Positions 1 to 8,300 of a DNA stretch of 64,000 bases are shown here, in pieces. The DNA comes from Streptomyces carminius (GTDB lineage Bacteria > Actinomycetota > Actinomycetes > Streptomycetales > Streptomycetaceae): contig NZ_PGGW01000067.1 in the NCBI RefSeq assembly GCF_002794255.1, forward strand, positions 391,263-455,262. Reading direction: 5' to 3'. The notes under the pieces were generated by a model. That model was not told the DNA's origin. It saw only the letters and a program-made list of their open reading frames with translations, and did not search any database. Both the position numbers and the translations under genes were made by a program. Position 1 is the first letter of the stretch; the number at the start of each line of letters is the position of its first letter.

Positions 1-949
1 CGGCCCGGCCGCCCCCGCCTCCGCCCAGGACGGTGACGGCCGCGTCGGCGACCCCGGCCGCGCCCCCCTGTGCCAGGGGGAACAGCAGCGGCAGCAGGGC
101 GGCCAGCGCGGCCAGCGCGCGACGGCCGCGCTCCTCCCAGTCCGCCCCGTACGCCGTGGCCGCCGCCGACTCCAGTTCGGCGGCGAAGGCCGCCGCGTCG
201 TGCGGCCGCTGCCCGGATTCCTTGGCCAGCCCGCGCCGGACCAGGTCGCGCACCGGTCCGGGCACCCGTTCGGCGGGCACGGGCGCGCTGATGTGCCGTA
301 CGGCCAGCTCGGCGATGCTCTCGCCCGGGTAGGGGGGCTCACCGGTCAGGCACTCGTAGAAGGTCGCGGTCGCCGCGTAGACGTCGGTGGCCGGTGAGGC
401 GGGCCCGCCGTTCCACTGCTCCGGCGCCATGTAGAGCGGGGTGCCCGAGGACCCGCCGGGGGCGCCGTCCCGGGTGGCGATGCCGAAGTCCACCAGCTTG
501 GACGAACCGTCCGCCGCGACCAGGACGTTCGCCGGCTTGTAGTCGCGGTGCACCACACCGGCCCGGTGGGCGGCGGCCAGACCCAGCAGCGAGCCCTTGA
601 GGAGGGCCAGGGCCGCCTCCGGGCCGGTGGGCCCCGCTCGGCGCAGCAGCGCGCGCAGCGCGACGCCGTCCACCAGTTCCATCACGATCGCTGCGCCGGG
701 CCGCGCGCCGTCCCGTGACTCGACGTACTCGTACAGGCCCGTGACATACGGCGAGCGCAGGTCGCCCAGCAGCCGGGCCTCGGCGCGGAAGGCGCGCAGG
801 AAGTCCCCGTCGTCCAGCAGCGTCTCGCCGAGGTACTTCACGGCCACCTGTGTGCCGGTGGCCTCGTGCACGGCCAGTACGACGCGTCCGCTCGCGCCGG
901 AGCCCAGCTCGCGCAGCTCCCCGTACCCCGGCACCGTCCATCCGGTCAT
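1..949 (-). CDS. Serine/threonine protein kinase (C-terminus beyond window)
   Basis: This is a Hanks-type Ser/Thr kinase that would phosphorylate protein substrates from ATP. From the ATG at 949 the protein shows a glycine loop (GSGASGRV, residues 16-23), the invariant Lys at about residue 38 (QVAVKYL), a catalytic loop HRDYKPANV near residue 134, and the metal-binding DFG near residue 154 followed by GTPLYMAPEQW. All core catalytic residues are present, so it should be active. The frame stays open to the window edge, so the part after the kinase domain (PASTA, membrane or other sensor) cannot be seen. The last visible stretch is hydrophobic and Ala/Leu-rich, which could be a membrane segment. 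The cognate signal is unknown. Confidence 0.9.
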   Translation of the reverse strand, partial: MTGWTVPGYGELRELGSGASGRVVLAVHEATGTQVAVKYLGETLLDDGDFLRAFRAEARLLGDLRSPYVTGLYEYVESRDGARPGAAIVMELVDGVALRALLRRAGPTGPEAALALLKGSLLGLAAAHRAGVVHRDYKPANVLVAADGSSKLVDFGIATRDGAPGGSSGTPLYMAPEQWNGGPASPATDVYAATATFYECLTGEPPYPGESIAELAVRHISAPVPAERVPGPVRDLVRRGLAKESGQRPHDAAAFAAELESAAATAYGADWEERGRRALAALAALLPLLFPLAQGGAAGVADAAVTVLGGGGGGRA

Positions 950-1045
950 CGACCCCACCCCCCGGGAACCGGCCGGGCGCCCCCACGCCCCGCCGTCACC
1001 GTCTCAGACACCCGGGTCGGGGTGCGCGGTTCCCGCCCGCCGGCC

Positions 1046-1070
1046 GCATGCGGAGCGCGGGAACGGGTAC
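1046..1070 (+). promoter_or_regulatory. SigB-type promoter GCAT-N15-GGGTAC
   Basis: GCAT at 1046-1049 and GGGTAC at 1065-1070 are separated by 15 bases. This fits the Streptomyces SigB-family consensus GNNT-N14-16-GGGTAY. It lies 65 bases upstream of the small gene starting at 1136. Confidence 0.6.
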
Positions 1071-1135
1071 GGCGTCCTGCTGCACCCCTGTGGACCACAG
1101 GGGGAGCGCACAGGCAGCACAGTGAGGAGACCGCG

Positions 1136-1342
1136 ATGACCATGCCCGAGGAGAGCCGTCCCAAGACCGAGAAGACCGACCAGGTCGTCTTCGACGAACA
1201 GGGCGAGGACTCGGCCCGCCGGGCGGAGGCGGCCAACAAGGGCCGGGGGAACGTCGGACGGGAGCTGGAGGACGCCATGTCCGAGGCCGGTGTGGACCGC
1301 GAGGACCTCACCGGGGAGCAGGAGGAGGGCGGCCGCCGGTAG
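1136..1342 (+). CDS. Small acidic hypothetical protein, 68 aa
   Basis: The protein is very hydrophilic and rich in Glu, Asp, Arg and Lys. It has no Cys, no membrane segment and no signal peptide. I do not recognise a domain. The ATG at 1136 follows a GTGAGGAG ribosome-binding site, and a second in-frame ATG lies six bases later. It sits behind a SigB-type promoter and faces a DUF2795 gene that has the same kind of promoter. The likely setting is a stress-induced small soluble protein, but that function is inference from the promoter alone. Confidence 0.75.
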   Translation: MTMPEESRPKTEKTDQVVFDEQGEDSARRAEAANKGRGNVGRELEDAMSEAGVDREDLTGEQEEGGRR

Positions 1343-1357
1343 ACCGGCCGCGCCGTG

Positions 1358-1411
1358 CGGCACCCGCGCCGGGGCGCGGCCGGTGGACGGCCGCGCCCCG
1401 GGCGGGTGCCG
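1358..1411. terminator. Bidirectional terminator hairpin
   Basis: A GC-only hairpin with arms 1358-1382 and 1388-1411, a five-base loop and one bulged G at 1368. It lies between two convergent genes, so it can serve both. Confidence 0.7.
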
Positions 1412-1425
1412 GCGGTTCGGCGCAG

Positions 1426-1626
1426 TCAGTCGCCCTTGTTGAAGACCGCCCTGCTCACGTCGTCCGGACCGTCGAAGCGGTCCTTCTTCAGCGCGGAGAG
1501 CTCCTCGACCACCTCGTCCTTCGCGCCCTTCTTCTTCGCGTGCTCGACCAGGGCGCCGCGGTCGGCGGGGTAGTCCATGCCGCCCAGTGCCTTCTGCAGT
1601 TCGATCGGGTTGTTCAGCTTGCCCAT
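1426..1626 (-). CDS. DUF2795 family protein, 66 aa
   Basis: The sequence has the DUF2795 pattern: LNNPIELQKALGGMDYPAD at the start, then a helical stretch ending in DVSRAVF. The family is small, soluble and of unknown biochemical role. It often occurs in actinobacterial stress loci. The ATG is preceded by CGGGAGGCACTCG, a good ribosome-binding site, and a SigB-type promoter starts about 30 bases further upstream. A longer DUF2795 protein occurs at the other end of the window (62014-62433), beside other stress genes. Confidence 0.85.
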   Translation of the reverse strand: MGKLNNPIELQKALGGMDYPADRGALVEHAKKKGAKDEVVEELSALKKDRFDGPDDVSRAVFNKGD

Positions 1627-1658
1627 CGAGTGCCTCCCGTCTTGTTCGGGTGGCCGGG

Positions 1659-1683
1659 GTACCCGGTGGCACGGGCGGCATGC
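1659..1683 (-). promoter_or_regulatory. SigB-type promoter GCAT-N15-GGGTAC
   Basis: Read on the minus strand, GCAT (1683-1680) and GGGTAC (1664-1659) are separated by 15 bases. The site is just upstream of the DUF2795 start at 1626. Confidence 0.6.
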
Positions 1684-1688
1684 ACGTA

Positions 1689-1727
1689 CGGCCCCCGGCC
1701 CGCCCTTTCGGGGCGGGCCGGGGGCCG
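1689..1727 (-). terminator. Terminator of the DEAD-box helicase gene
   Basis: A perfect 17-bp GC stem (1689-1705 with 1711-1727) closes a TTTCG loop. It lies 22 bases after the helicase stop codon, and on its far side overlaps the upstream region of the DUF2795 gene. Confidence 0.75.
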
Positions 1728-1749
1728 GGAAGCGCGGTGCCGGATTCCG

Positions 1750-3216
1750 TCAGGCGGCGCGGCGGGGGCGGCCGCGTCCGCGTCCGGTCCGGCCCGCGGC
1801 GGGGGCCGGGGCGGCCGTACGCCGGGCGCGGGCCGGGCGGCGGGCTCCCGGCCGGCCGCCGGCGCCGCGCGGGGGCTCCCCGGCGGCCGGCGGGTTGAGG
1901 ACGACCGGAACCCCGGACGGAGCCCTCGCACCGGTGATGCGCGCCAGTTCCGGGTCGCTGGAGCGCACCACGGTGACGTGCGGCGTCACCCCCGCCCCGG
2001 CCATCAGGCGTTCGACGTCACGGCGCTGGTCGGGGGTGACCAGGGTGACGACGCTGCCGGACTCCCCGGCCCGGGCGGTGCGGCCGCCGCGGTGCAGGTA
2101 GTCCTTGGGGTCGGCGGGCGGATCCACGTTGACGACCAGGTCGAGGTTGTCGACATGGATGCCGCGGGCTGCCACGTCGGTGGCCACCAGGACCGTGGCG
2201 TGCCCGGACCGGAACTGCTCCAGGGTGCGGTTGCGCTGGTTCTGGGACTTCCCGCCGTGCAGCGCGGCGGCCCGTACGCCGTCGGCCAGCAGCCGCCGGG
2301 TCAGCCGGTCGGCGGAGCGCTTGGTGTGCACGAACATGATCACGCGGCCCTCGCGGGCGGCGATACGGGCGGTGGCCGCCTGCTTGTCGTCGACGCTCAC
2401 CCGCAGCAGGTGGTGCTCCATCGTGGTGACGGCGCCCGCCGGGGGGTCCACCGAGTGGACCACCGGATCGGTCAGGAAGCGCCGCACGAGCCGGTCCACG
2501 TCCCGGTCCAGGGTGGCGGAGAACAGCATCCGCTGGCCGTCCGGGCGCACCTGGTCCAGCAGTGCGGTGACCTGCGGCAGGAAGCCCATGTCGGCCATCC
2601 GGTCGGCCTCGTCCAGCACGGTGGTGCGGACCTCGTCCAGCCGGCAGTGGCCGCGCTCGACCAGGTCCGCGAGACGCCCGGGGGTCGCGACGACCACCTC
2701 GGCGCCGCTCTTGAGGGCGGCCGCCTGGCGGCCGATCGACAGCCCGCCCACCACGGTGGCCGGCCGCAGCCGGACGGCACGGGCGTACGGGGCGAGGGCG
2801 TCGGTGACCTGCTGGGCCAGTTCCCGGGTGGGCACGAGCACCAGGGCCAGAGGGCGGCCCGGTCTGGCGCGCTGCCCGGCGGTGCGGGCGAGCAGGGCCA
2901 ACCCGAAGGCGAGGGTCTTGCCCGAGCCGGTCTGGCCGCGGCCCAGGACGTCGCGGCCGGCCAGTGAGTCGGGCAGGGCGGCCGCCTGGATCGGGAACGG
3001 CACGGTGACGCCCTCGTGCCCGAGGGTCTCCAGCAGCGGGGCGGGCATCGCCAGCTCGGCGAACGAGGCGGCCGGGGGCAGCCCCGGGGTGCCGGTCACC
3101 GTGGCGGGCGCCGCACGGGGCGGGGAGCCCTCATGTCCGCGGACACGGGGGCGGGCCGGGGCCGCGGCGCGGGACGGCCGGCGGCGGGCGGAACGGGCGG
3201 TGGGATTCGCGGGCAT
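1750..3216 (-). CDS. DEAD/DEAH-box ATP-dependent RNA helicase
   Basis: An ATP-driven RNA-unwinding enzyme of the DEAD-box family, 488 aa and cytoplasmic. After a basic, low-complexity N-terminus (about residues 1-45) come a Q motif (PFPIQ, about 73-77), Walker A (GQTGSGKT, about 94-101), DEAD (VLDEADRMADMG), SAT (FSATLDRD), and motif VI as HRGGRTARAG rather than the usual HRIGRTGRAG. The tail is Arg/Pro/Gly-rich and probably contacts RNA. The ATG at 3216 was chosen because it has a GAGGAAGG site at the right distance; the open frame runs 50 codons further up but without support. A cold-shock protein gene lies directly upstream in the same direction, which suggests a role in RNA remodelling at low temperature. 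Confidence 0.92.
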   Translation of the reverse strand: MPANPTARSARRRPSRAAAPARPRVRGHEGSPPRAAPATVTGTPGLPPAASFAELAMPAPLLETLGHEGVTVPFPIQAAALPDSLAGRDVLGRGQTGSGKTLAFGLALLARTAGQRARPGRPLALVLVPTRELAQQVTDALAPYARAVRLRPATVVGGLSIGRQAAALKSGAEVVVATPGRLADLVERGHCRLDEVRTTVLDEADRMADMGFLPQVTALLDQVRPDGQRMLFSATLDRDVDRLVRRFLTDPVVHSVDPPAGAVTTMEHHLLRVSVDDKQAATARIAAREGRVIMFVHTKRSADRLTRRLLADGVRAAALHGGKSQNQRNRTLEQFRSGHATVLVATDVAARGIHVDNLDLVVNVDPPADPKDYLHRGGRTARAGESGSVVTLVTPDQRRDVERLMAGAGVTPHVTVVRSSDPELARITGARAPSGVPVVLNPPAAGEPPRGAGGRPGARRPARARRTAAPAPAAGRTGRGRGRPRRAA

Positions 3217-3353
3217 GCGGAAGGGACCTTCCTCGGGGTGGCACGTACCGAGGAAGACCCCGCGGGCACAGCCGCGGGGGAATCGAGGGGACGAGCCGGG
3301 GGAGCGGAACCCGCCGGGACGTGGAGCCGGGGGGCGGGAATCCGTGGAACATG

Positions 3354-3385
3354 CCGGGGCCCGCACCCTGAGGTGCGGGCCCCGG
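3354..3385 (-). terminator. Terminator between cold-shock gene and helicase
   Basis: A perfect 14-bp stem (3354-3367 with 3372-3385) with a four-base loop lies about 60 bases downstream of the cold-shock stop codon. It separates that gene from the helicase transcript or allows partial read-through. Confidence 0.75.
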
Positions 3386-3447
3386 TACGTGTGACGCCAC
3401 GGGGGGCGGGCGCCGGATGACGCTCCGCTGGATGGGCGCTCGGGGGC

Positions 3448-3651
3448 TCAGGCGGGGAGGATGTTCTCCGCCTGCGGGCCCTTCTGGCCCTGGGTGACGT
3501 CGAAGCTCACCTTCTGGCCCTCGTGGAGCTCACGGAAGCCCTGGGTGGCGATGTTCGAGTAGTGGGCGAAGACGTCGGCGCCGCCGCCGTCCTGCTGGAT
3601 GAAGCCGAAACCCTTTTCGGCGTTGAACCACTTCACGGTACCGGTGGCCAT
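3448..3651 (-). CDS. Cold-shock protein (CspA family), 67 aa
   Basis: A single cold-shock domain that binds single-stranded RNA or DNA and acts as an RNA chaperone. It starts MATGTVKWFNAEKGFGFI, so the RNP1 motif KGFGFI is intact. RNP2 reads VFAHYSNI, a variant of the usual VFVHFSAI. The length is normal for the family. The ATG at 3651 has a GGAGGAGAA site; the longer frame upstream lacks one. The leader of about 100 bases holds a terminator-like hairpin (3741-3781), so expression may be set by transcription attenuation. The next gene downstream is an RNA helicase. Confidence 0.95.
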   Translation of the reverse strand: MATGTVKWFNAEKGFGFIQQDGGGADVFAHYSNIATQGFRELHEGQKVSFDVTQGQKGPQAENILPA

Positions 3652-3740
3652 GTCGTTCTCCTCCATGTCGGGGCAGGAACGGAGGACCGCGCTGCGCGGA
3701 ACTCCGAGTCGCCGCAATGAGACCCCGCCGGAAGAGCCGG

Positions 3741-3781
3741 AAAAACAAAACGCGCCCGAAGGTTACGAACCGTCAGGCGCG
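3741..3781 (-). promoter_or_regulatory. Terminator-like attenuator in the cold-shock gene leader
   Basis: Read on the minus strand, arms CGCGCCTGA and TCGGGCGCG form a 9-bp stem (one G-U pair). This continues past a mismatch into a 4-bp inner stem GGTT/AACC with a three-base loop, and TTTTGTTTTT follows at once. That is an intrinsic-terminator layout about 90 bases upstream of the cold-shock ATG. It could be the terminator of an upstream transcript, but the dehydratase gene upstream already has its own hairpin at 3865-3898. Confidence 0.55.
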
Positions 3782-3864
3782 CACAACGTTCATGGGTACC
3801 AGAACTGCAACTGAGGTCAGGCTAACACAGCCACCGGAGCCGGCGGCGGGGAGGGGAGGGCCAA

Positions 3865-3898
3865 GGAGGGGAGGGCCGCCCGGGCGGCCCTCCCCTCC
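3865..3898 (-). terminator. Terminator of the dehydratase operon
   Basis: A perfect 34-bp palindrome (17-bp arms, no unpaired centre) begins seven bases after the stop codon of the 3906-4898 gene. Confidence 0.8.
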
Positions 3899-3905
3899 CC
3901 GGCCG

Positions 3906-4898
3906 TCACCGCGCCGTCACCAGGCGCAGACCGTGGTCGACGAGCTTCTCCAGCCGGTCCAGATGTGCCGGAGTGGGGTCCATCAGCGGTGCGCGGACTC
4001 CGCCCACGGGCAGCCCGCGCATCCGCACCCCCGCCTTGACCAGGGACACGGCGTAGCCGGGCACCTCGTTGCGCAGGGTGACCAGCGGGACGAAGAACTC
4101 GTCGAGCAGCAGCCGCGCCCGGGCGTCGTCCCCGCCGGTGAACGCCCGGTGGAAGTCCAGGGCGACCTCCGGGGCGAAGGCGAAGGCGGCCGAGGAGTAC
4201 AGGGGGACTCCCACGGCCCGGTAGGCGTGCATGGTCATCTCGGCGGTGGGCAGCCCGTTGAAGAAGAGGAAGTCCTCGCCCGCCTCGCGCCGCACCGCGC
4301 GCACGATGCGGTGCATCAGTTCCATGTCGCCCAGACCGTCCTTGATCCCGATGACACCGGGCAGCCGGGTGAGCTCGGCGGCGCTGTGCGGGGTGAGGAC
4401 GGCGTTGGCCCGCTGGTAGACGATGACCGGCAGGGCGGAGGCGGCGGCGACCTCCTCGACGTACCGCAGGAGTCCCTGCGGGGGGCTGGACACCAGGTAG
4501 GGCGGCAGCAGCAGCAGTCCGTCGGCGCCGACCCGCTCGGCGCACCGCGCCTGGGACCGGGCGATCGGCAGCGGGCCGCCCGCGGCGGCGTAGACCGGGA
4601 CCCGTCCGGCGGTGGCCGCCACGGCCACCCGGGTGCAGACCTCGATCTCCTCCAGGGAGAGCGCGGGGAACTCGCCGGTGCCGCAGGCGACGAACACCGC
4701 GCCCGCCCCGGCCTTCACCCCGTCGTCGACGTGCCGGGCCAGGAGGTCCTCGTCGACCTCCCCGGCGGGGGTGAAGGGTGTGACGGGGAAGAACAGCAGG
4801 CCGTCGAGTTGCCGCTCGCCCCCCTCCCGGGCCGGCCGCCCGGCGGTGCCCGTACGGGTGTCCCCGTGAGGGGCGGTGAGTGTGTCGGGTGCGTCCAT
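3906..4898 (-). CDS. kdgD: 5-dehydro-4-deoxyglucarate dehydratase-like (DapA/NAL superfamily)
   Basis: A class I aldolase-fold enzyme predicted to dehydrate and decarboxylate 5-dehydro-4-deoxy-D-glucarate to 2,5-dioxopentanoate in glucarate/galactarate breakdown. Supporting features are the opening LDGLLFFPVTPFTP, the GTGEFPALSLEE segment typical of this subgroup, and the Schiff-base Lys in VIGIKDGLGD. It is the last gene of an operon with a CUT1-type sugar transporter, which suggests that the transporter brings in a sugar acid or its oligomer. The start was set at the ATG at 4898, 12 bases after an AAGGAG that follows the permease stop codon. A second ATG at 4910 touches that AAGGAG directly and is unlikely to be used. 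Related DapA-type lyases cannot be fully excluded. Confidence 0.82.
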   Translation of the reverse strand: MDAPDTLTAPHGDTRTGTAGRPAREGGERQLDGLLFFPVTPFTPAGEVDEDLLARHVDDGVKAGAGAVFVACGTGEFPALSLEEIEVCTRVAVAATAGRVPVYAAAGGPLPIARSQARCAERVGADGLLLLPPYLVSSPPQGLLRYVEEVAAASALPVIVYQRANAVLTPHSAAELTRLPGVIGIKDGLGDMELMHRIVRAVRREAGEDFLFFNGLPTAEMTMHAYRAVGVPLYSSAAFAFAPEVALDFHRAFTGGDDARARLLLDEFFVPLVTLRNEVPGYAVSLVKAGVRMRGLPVGGVRAPLMDPTPAHLDRLEKLVDHGLRLVTAR

Positions 4899-4918
4899 GG
4901 GTGTGGTCATCTCCTTGC

Positions 4919-5860
4919 TCAACCCTTCGTCGCGCCCGCGGTGATGCCGCGGATGAGAGAGCCCTGCAGGCACAGGTAGACGATCAGACTGGGCAGGAGG
5001 GCGATGAATGCTCCGGCCAGCAGGACCCCCGACCCCACCTCGACGTCGGTGCGCAGGACGGCGAGCGCGACGGTCAGGGTGTAGTCACTGGGATCGTTGG
5101 CCGCGATCAGGGGCAGCAGGTACTGGTCCCAGATCATCAGGAAGCCGAAGATGCCGATCACGCCGAGGGCCGGGCGGCACAGCGGCAGGACGATCTGCCA
5201 CAGCAGCCGGAGCTCCCCGAGCCCGTCCAGGCGGGCGGCCTCCTCGATCTCGGCGGGTATCTCCTTCATGAACTCGGTCATCACCAGTACCGAGAAGCCC
5301 CAGATGCCGACGGGCATGATGACGCCGAGCACGGTGCCCTTCAGGCTGATGTCCAGCACCGGAAGGTCACCGATGACCAGGGACAGCGGGACGGCGATGA
5401 TCTCCTCGGGAAGCATCATGGTGAGCAGGAACAGCATCAGCACCAGCGCCCGGCCGCGGAACCGGTGCCGGGCCAGCGAGTAGGCGGCCAGCACCGAGAC
5501 GGTCATCTGGAGCAGCAGCCCGCCGCCCGCGATGACCAGGGAGTTGGCGAAGTAGCTCCACACGCCGCGGTCCCCGGCGACGGTGAAGTTGTTCAGGGTG
5601 ATGTCACCGGGGAACAGGGACAGCGCGGTGGTGCGGGTGTCGTCGTCGAAGGCGCCGGAGATGATCACCAGGAAGGGCGAGGCGAAGACGAACAGCGCCA
5701 GTGCGCACAGCACCACGCGCAGTACCAGCGATGGGCCCAGCCCGGGCGACCAGCCCAGGGCGGTGTCGAAGCGCCGGCTGTCCGTGGTGGTGCGGCGGAC
5801 GGCCGGGCGGGCGGTCCCGCCGCCGGCTCCGCCGGTGGTCTTGTCGAGGGTGGCGGTCAT
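4919..5860 (-). CDS. Carbohydrate ABC transporter permease (MalG type)
   Basis: An inner-membrane permease of a CUT1 sugar importer, 313 aa, with about six membrane helices. The cytoplasmic EAA loop that docks the ATPase reads EEAARLDGLGELRLLWQIVL. The first 45 residues are a hydrophilic, disordered-looking tail. Its ATG overlaps the stop codon of the preceding permease gene as ATGA, so translation is probably coupled. It is the third gene of the operon (binding protein, MalF-type permease, this gene, dehydratase). No ATPase gene is present, so a shared MsiK-type ATPase is likely. Confidence 0.9.
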   Translation of the reverse strand: MTATLDKTTGGAGGGTARPAVRRTTTDSRRFDTALGWSPGLGPSLVLRVVLCALALFVFASPFLVIISGAFDDDTRTTALSLFPGDITLNNFTVAGDRGVWSYFANSLVIAGGGLLLQMTVSVLAAYSLARHRFRGRALVLMLFLLTMMLPEEIIAVPLSLVIGDLPVLDISLKGTVLGVIMPVGIWGFSVLVMTEFMKEIPAEIEEAARLDGLGELRLLWQIVLPLCRPALGVIGIFGFLMIWDQYLLPLIAANDPSDYTLTVALAVLRTDVEVGSGVLLAGAFIALLPSLIVYLCLQGSLIRGITAGATKG

Positions 5861-6807
5861 CGTTCGGCCCTCCGGCGGAAGTACTGGACGGCCACCGTCA
5901 GCAGCAGGGTCACGGCCAGCAGCAGCATCGAGGCCGCGGAGGCGACGCCGATGTCGTTGCGGGTGAAGCCCAGGGAGAACACCCGGGTCATCCACACCTC
6001 GGTGGAGCCGGCCGGACCGCCCCCGGTGAGGACGTAGACCTCGGTGAAGATCCGCAGACTGCGGATGGCGGCCAGGGTGAGCACGATGGTGATGGCCGGG
6101 CGCAGTGCCGGGAGGGTGATGTGGCGCAGCCGCTGCCACAGCGAGACACCGTCGACGGCGGCCGCCTCGTACAGCGTGCGGTCCACTCCGGACAGGCCGG
6201 CGAGGATGATCACCATGTTGTAGGGGGCGCCGATCCAGACGCCGACGGTCATCACCGACCACAGCGCGCTGTCGGGACTGGAGAGGAACGGCAGCGGACC
6301 CAGGCCGAGGAAGCCCAGCACCGAGTTGGCGAAGCCGTCGGGGGTGGGGGTGTACAGCAGCCGCCAGACCTCGCCGACCACGGCGATCGCGGTGACCACC
6401 GGCAGGAAGACGGCGGTGCGCACCAGCCACAGTGAGCGGGACTGGCCCTCCAGCAGCAGGGCGAGCAGGAAGCCGACCACCAGCGCGCCGAAGGCCTGCC
6501 CGCCGCCGAGCAGCAGGGTGTGGCCCATGGCCTCGCGCCAGCGGTCGTCCTGGAGCACCGTGGTGTAGTTCTCCAGCCCCACCCACTCGTTGCCGAGAAA
6601 CGGCTGGACCTCGTACAGGCTCAGCCGGATGCCCTCGAACATCGGGATGAACTTGAAGACGAGCGCCAGCAGCAGTCCCGGCGCGAGGAAGAGCCAGGGG
6701 ATCAGCGACCGGCGGGACGGACGGCTCAGACGGAGGCCCCGCCCCCGGCCCTTCCCCGGGGGAGCGGGGCTGAGCCGGGGCGGGGGTTCGAGGACGGGTG
6801 CGGTCAC
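5857..6807 (-). CDS. Carbohydrate ABC transporter permease (MalF type)
   Basis: The first permease of the CUT1 importer, 316 aa. A Pro/Arg-rich cytoplasmic tail (about residues 1-35) is followed by about six membrane helices beginning IPWLFLAPGLLLALVFKFIP. The EAA loop reads YEAAAVDGVSLWQRLRHITL. The GTG start at 6807 overlaps the stop codon of the binding-protein gene as GTGA, and its own stop overlaps the next permease as ATGA. The tight packing shows one transcription and translation unit. The substrate is inferred only from the dehydratase at the end of the operon. Confidence 0.9.
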   Translation of the reverse strand: MTAPVLEPPPRLSPAPPGKGRGRGLRLSRPSRRSLIPWLFLAPGLLLALVFKFIPMFEGIRLSLYEVQPFLGNEWVGLENYTTVLQDDRWREAMGHTLLLGGGQAFGALVVGFLLALLLEGQSRSLWLVRTAVFLPVVTAIAVVGEVWRLLYTPTPDGFANSVLGFLGLGPLPFLSSPDSALWSVMTVGVWIGAPYNMVIILAGLSGVDRTLYEAAAVDGVSLWQRLRHITLPALRPAITIVLTLAAIRSLRIFTEVYVLTGGGPAGSTEVWMTRVFSLGFTRNDIGVASAASMLLLAVTLLLTVAVQYFRRRAER

Positions 6808-8135
6808 GGCAGCAGGTCCTGCGACTCGAGTTCCTTGTCCACGGTCTCGGCGAGCTGCTTCAGCCCGGTCTCCACGTCGCCGCCGCAGTCGGCGAACAGC
6901 TTGTTGAGGCCCTCGGCGACGGACTGCCTGATCGGGGTGAAGTCGATGGCCGCGGGGAAGGAGTGCGAGGAGTTCTCGTACATCTCCTGCACGACCTTCC
7001 AGCGCTCGTCGCCCAGGACCTCGGCGGCGTCGAGGGTGGTGTTGACCGGCAGCCGCACCACGGCCTGGGTCTCCGTCTTCATGCCGAGCTGCTGCGCCTC
7101 GGGGCTGATGAGGAACTCGGCGAGCTTCTGCTGCGCCTCGGTCTTCTTCGAGCCGGCGCCGAAGTAGATGTTCTCGCCCTCGGCCAGGGTGGCGACGCCG
7201 CCCGGCCCGGCAGGCGGGGCGATGACCTCGTACTTGTCCTTCCCCGGGCGCTTGTCGTAGGGGATGAAGTAGTAGGCGCCGGTGTGGTAGATGCCGGCGG
7301 TGCCCTCCTGGAAGTGCGGGGCGTTCATGGTGTTGGCGGTCAGCGCGCCGGGCTGGACGCGCTTCTCGCAGAACTGCTCCTTGATCCAGGTGACGGCCTT
7401 GACCGAGCCGGGCGAGTCGACGACGGCCCGGTACTTGCCGTCACCGGCCTCCTCGACGTAGCCGCCGCCGCCCTGCCAGACGTAGGACGAGGCCCACCAG
7501 GAGAGGTAGCCGCGCTCGGTGCTGCCGGGCACCACCATGCCGTAGGTGTCGTCCTTGCCGTTGCCGTCGGGGTCCTCGGTGGTGAATGCCTCGGCCAGCT
7601 TCGCCAGGTCCTCCCAGGTCTCGGGCACCGGGTGGCCGACCTTCTCGCGCCAGTCCTTGCGGACGAGCGTCACCTGCGCCTGGCGGGAGAAGGGGACGCC
7701 GTAGTAGTCGCCGTCCAGGCCGACGGTGGTCTTCCAGGTGTCCTCGGAGATGTCCTCCTGCCCGGCGACGGACTCGCGGTCGACGGGCAGCAGCAGGCCC
7801 TGGGACTGGTAGGTGCCCATCGAACCGCTGTCGTTGATCATCACGTCCGGCAGGTTCTTGGAGGAGGCACGCGACTGGAGCTGCTTGTCGAACTCGACGA
7901 CGGGCTGGTAGTTGACCTTGATGCCGGTCTTCTCGGTGAAGGCGGCGAAGATCTTCTTGTAGGTGGCGGCGGGGTCCGGGGCGCTGCGCGTCCAGACCTC
8001 CAGCGGGGCGTCGGAGTCAGCGGAGGAGTCCTCCCCGCCGCAGCCGCTCGCCGTGGTGATCAGAGCACCGGAGACCAGCAGGGCCAGCGCACCGCGCGCC
8101 CGGCGGGACCGGGGTCCTCTGGAGAAACGCTCCAT
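6804..8135 (-). CDS. Sugar-binding lipoprotein of ABC transporter
   Basis: An extracellular solute-binding protein of family 1, 443 aa. The N-terminus is a lipoprotein signal with an Arg-rich start, a hydrophobic core and the lipobox TTASGC (Cys at about residue 32). The mature part begins with a Ser/Asp/Glu linker and then the typical LEVWTRSAPDP strand. It should deliver ligand to the two permeases encoded directly downstream. The ATG at 8135 is the first start of the operon. An AACGTT-centred sequence near 8177-8184 could be a LacI-type operator, but it is too short to be convincing. Confidence 0.92.
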   Translation of the reverse strand: MERFSRGPRSRRARGALALLVSGALITTASGCGGEDSSADSDAPLEVWTRSAPDPAATYKKIFAAFTEKTGIKVNYQPVVEFDKQLQSRASSKNLPDVMINDSGSMGTYQSQGLLLPVDRESVAGQEDISEDTWKTTVGLDGDYYGVPFSRQAQVTLVRKDWREKVGHPVPETWEDLAKLAEAFTTEDPDGNGKDDTYGMVVPGSTERGYLSWWASSYVWQGGGGYVEEAGDGKYRAVVDSPGSVKAVTWIKEQFCEKRVQPGALTANTMNAPHFQEGTAGIYHTGAYYFIPYDKRPGKDKYEVIAPPAGPGGVATLAEGENIYFGAGSKKTEAQQKLAEFLISPEAQQLGMKTETQAVVRLPVNTTLDAAEVLGDERWKVVQEMYENSSHSFPAAIDFTPIRQSVAEGLNKLFADCGGDVETGLKQLAETVDKELESQDLLP

Positions 8136-8300
8136 GGTCTTCTCCGTCCATGTACATGAACCTGCTTCAGTGGGTTAAACGTTGGCCGTGACCCTAGGAG
8201 TGGCCCCCGGGGCCGTCAAGGCTTCGGGAGAAACGCGTTCCTCCGGCTTCCGCCGGGATCCGCGCCGGCGAGGCCGTGTTCACGGATGTGACAGGCGGCG

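Noticed and set aside
3794..3799. GGGTAC near the cold-shock leader
   Set aside because: No GNNT lies 14-16 bases upstream and no gene starts downstream on that strand.
8170..8187. AACGTT-centred sequence as a LacI-type operator of the sugar-acid operon
   Set aside because: Only six symmetric bases at the core with weak flanks; no better than chance without a scan.
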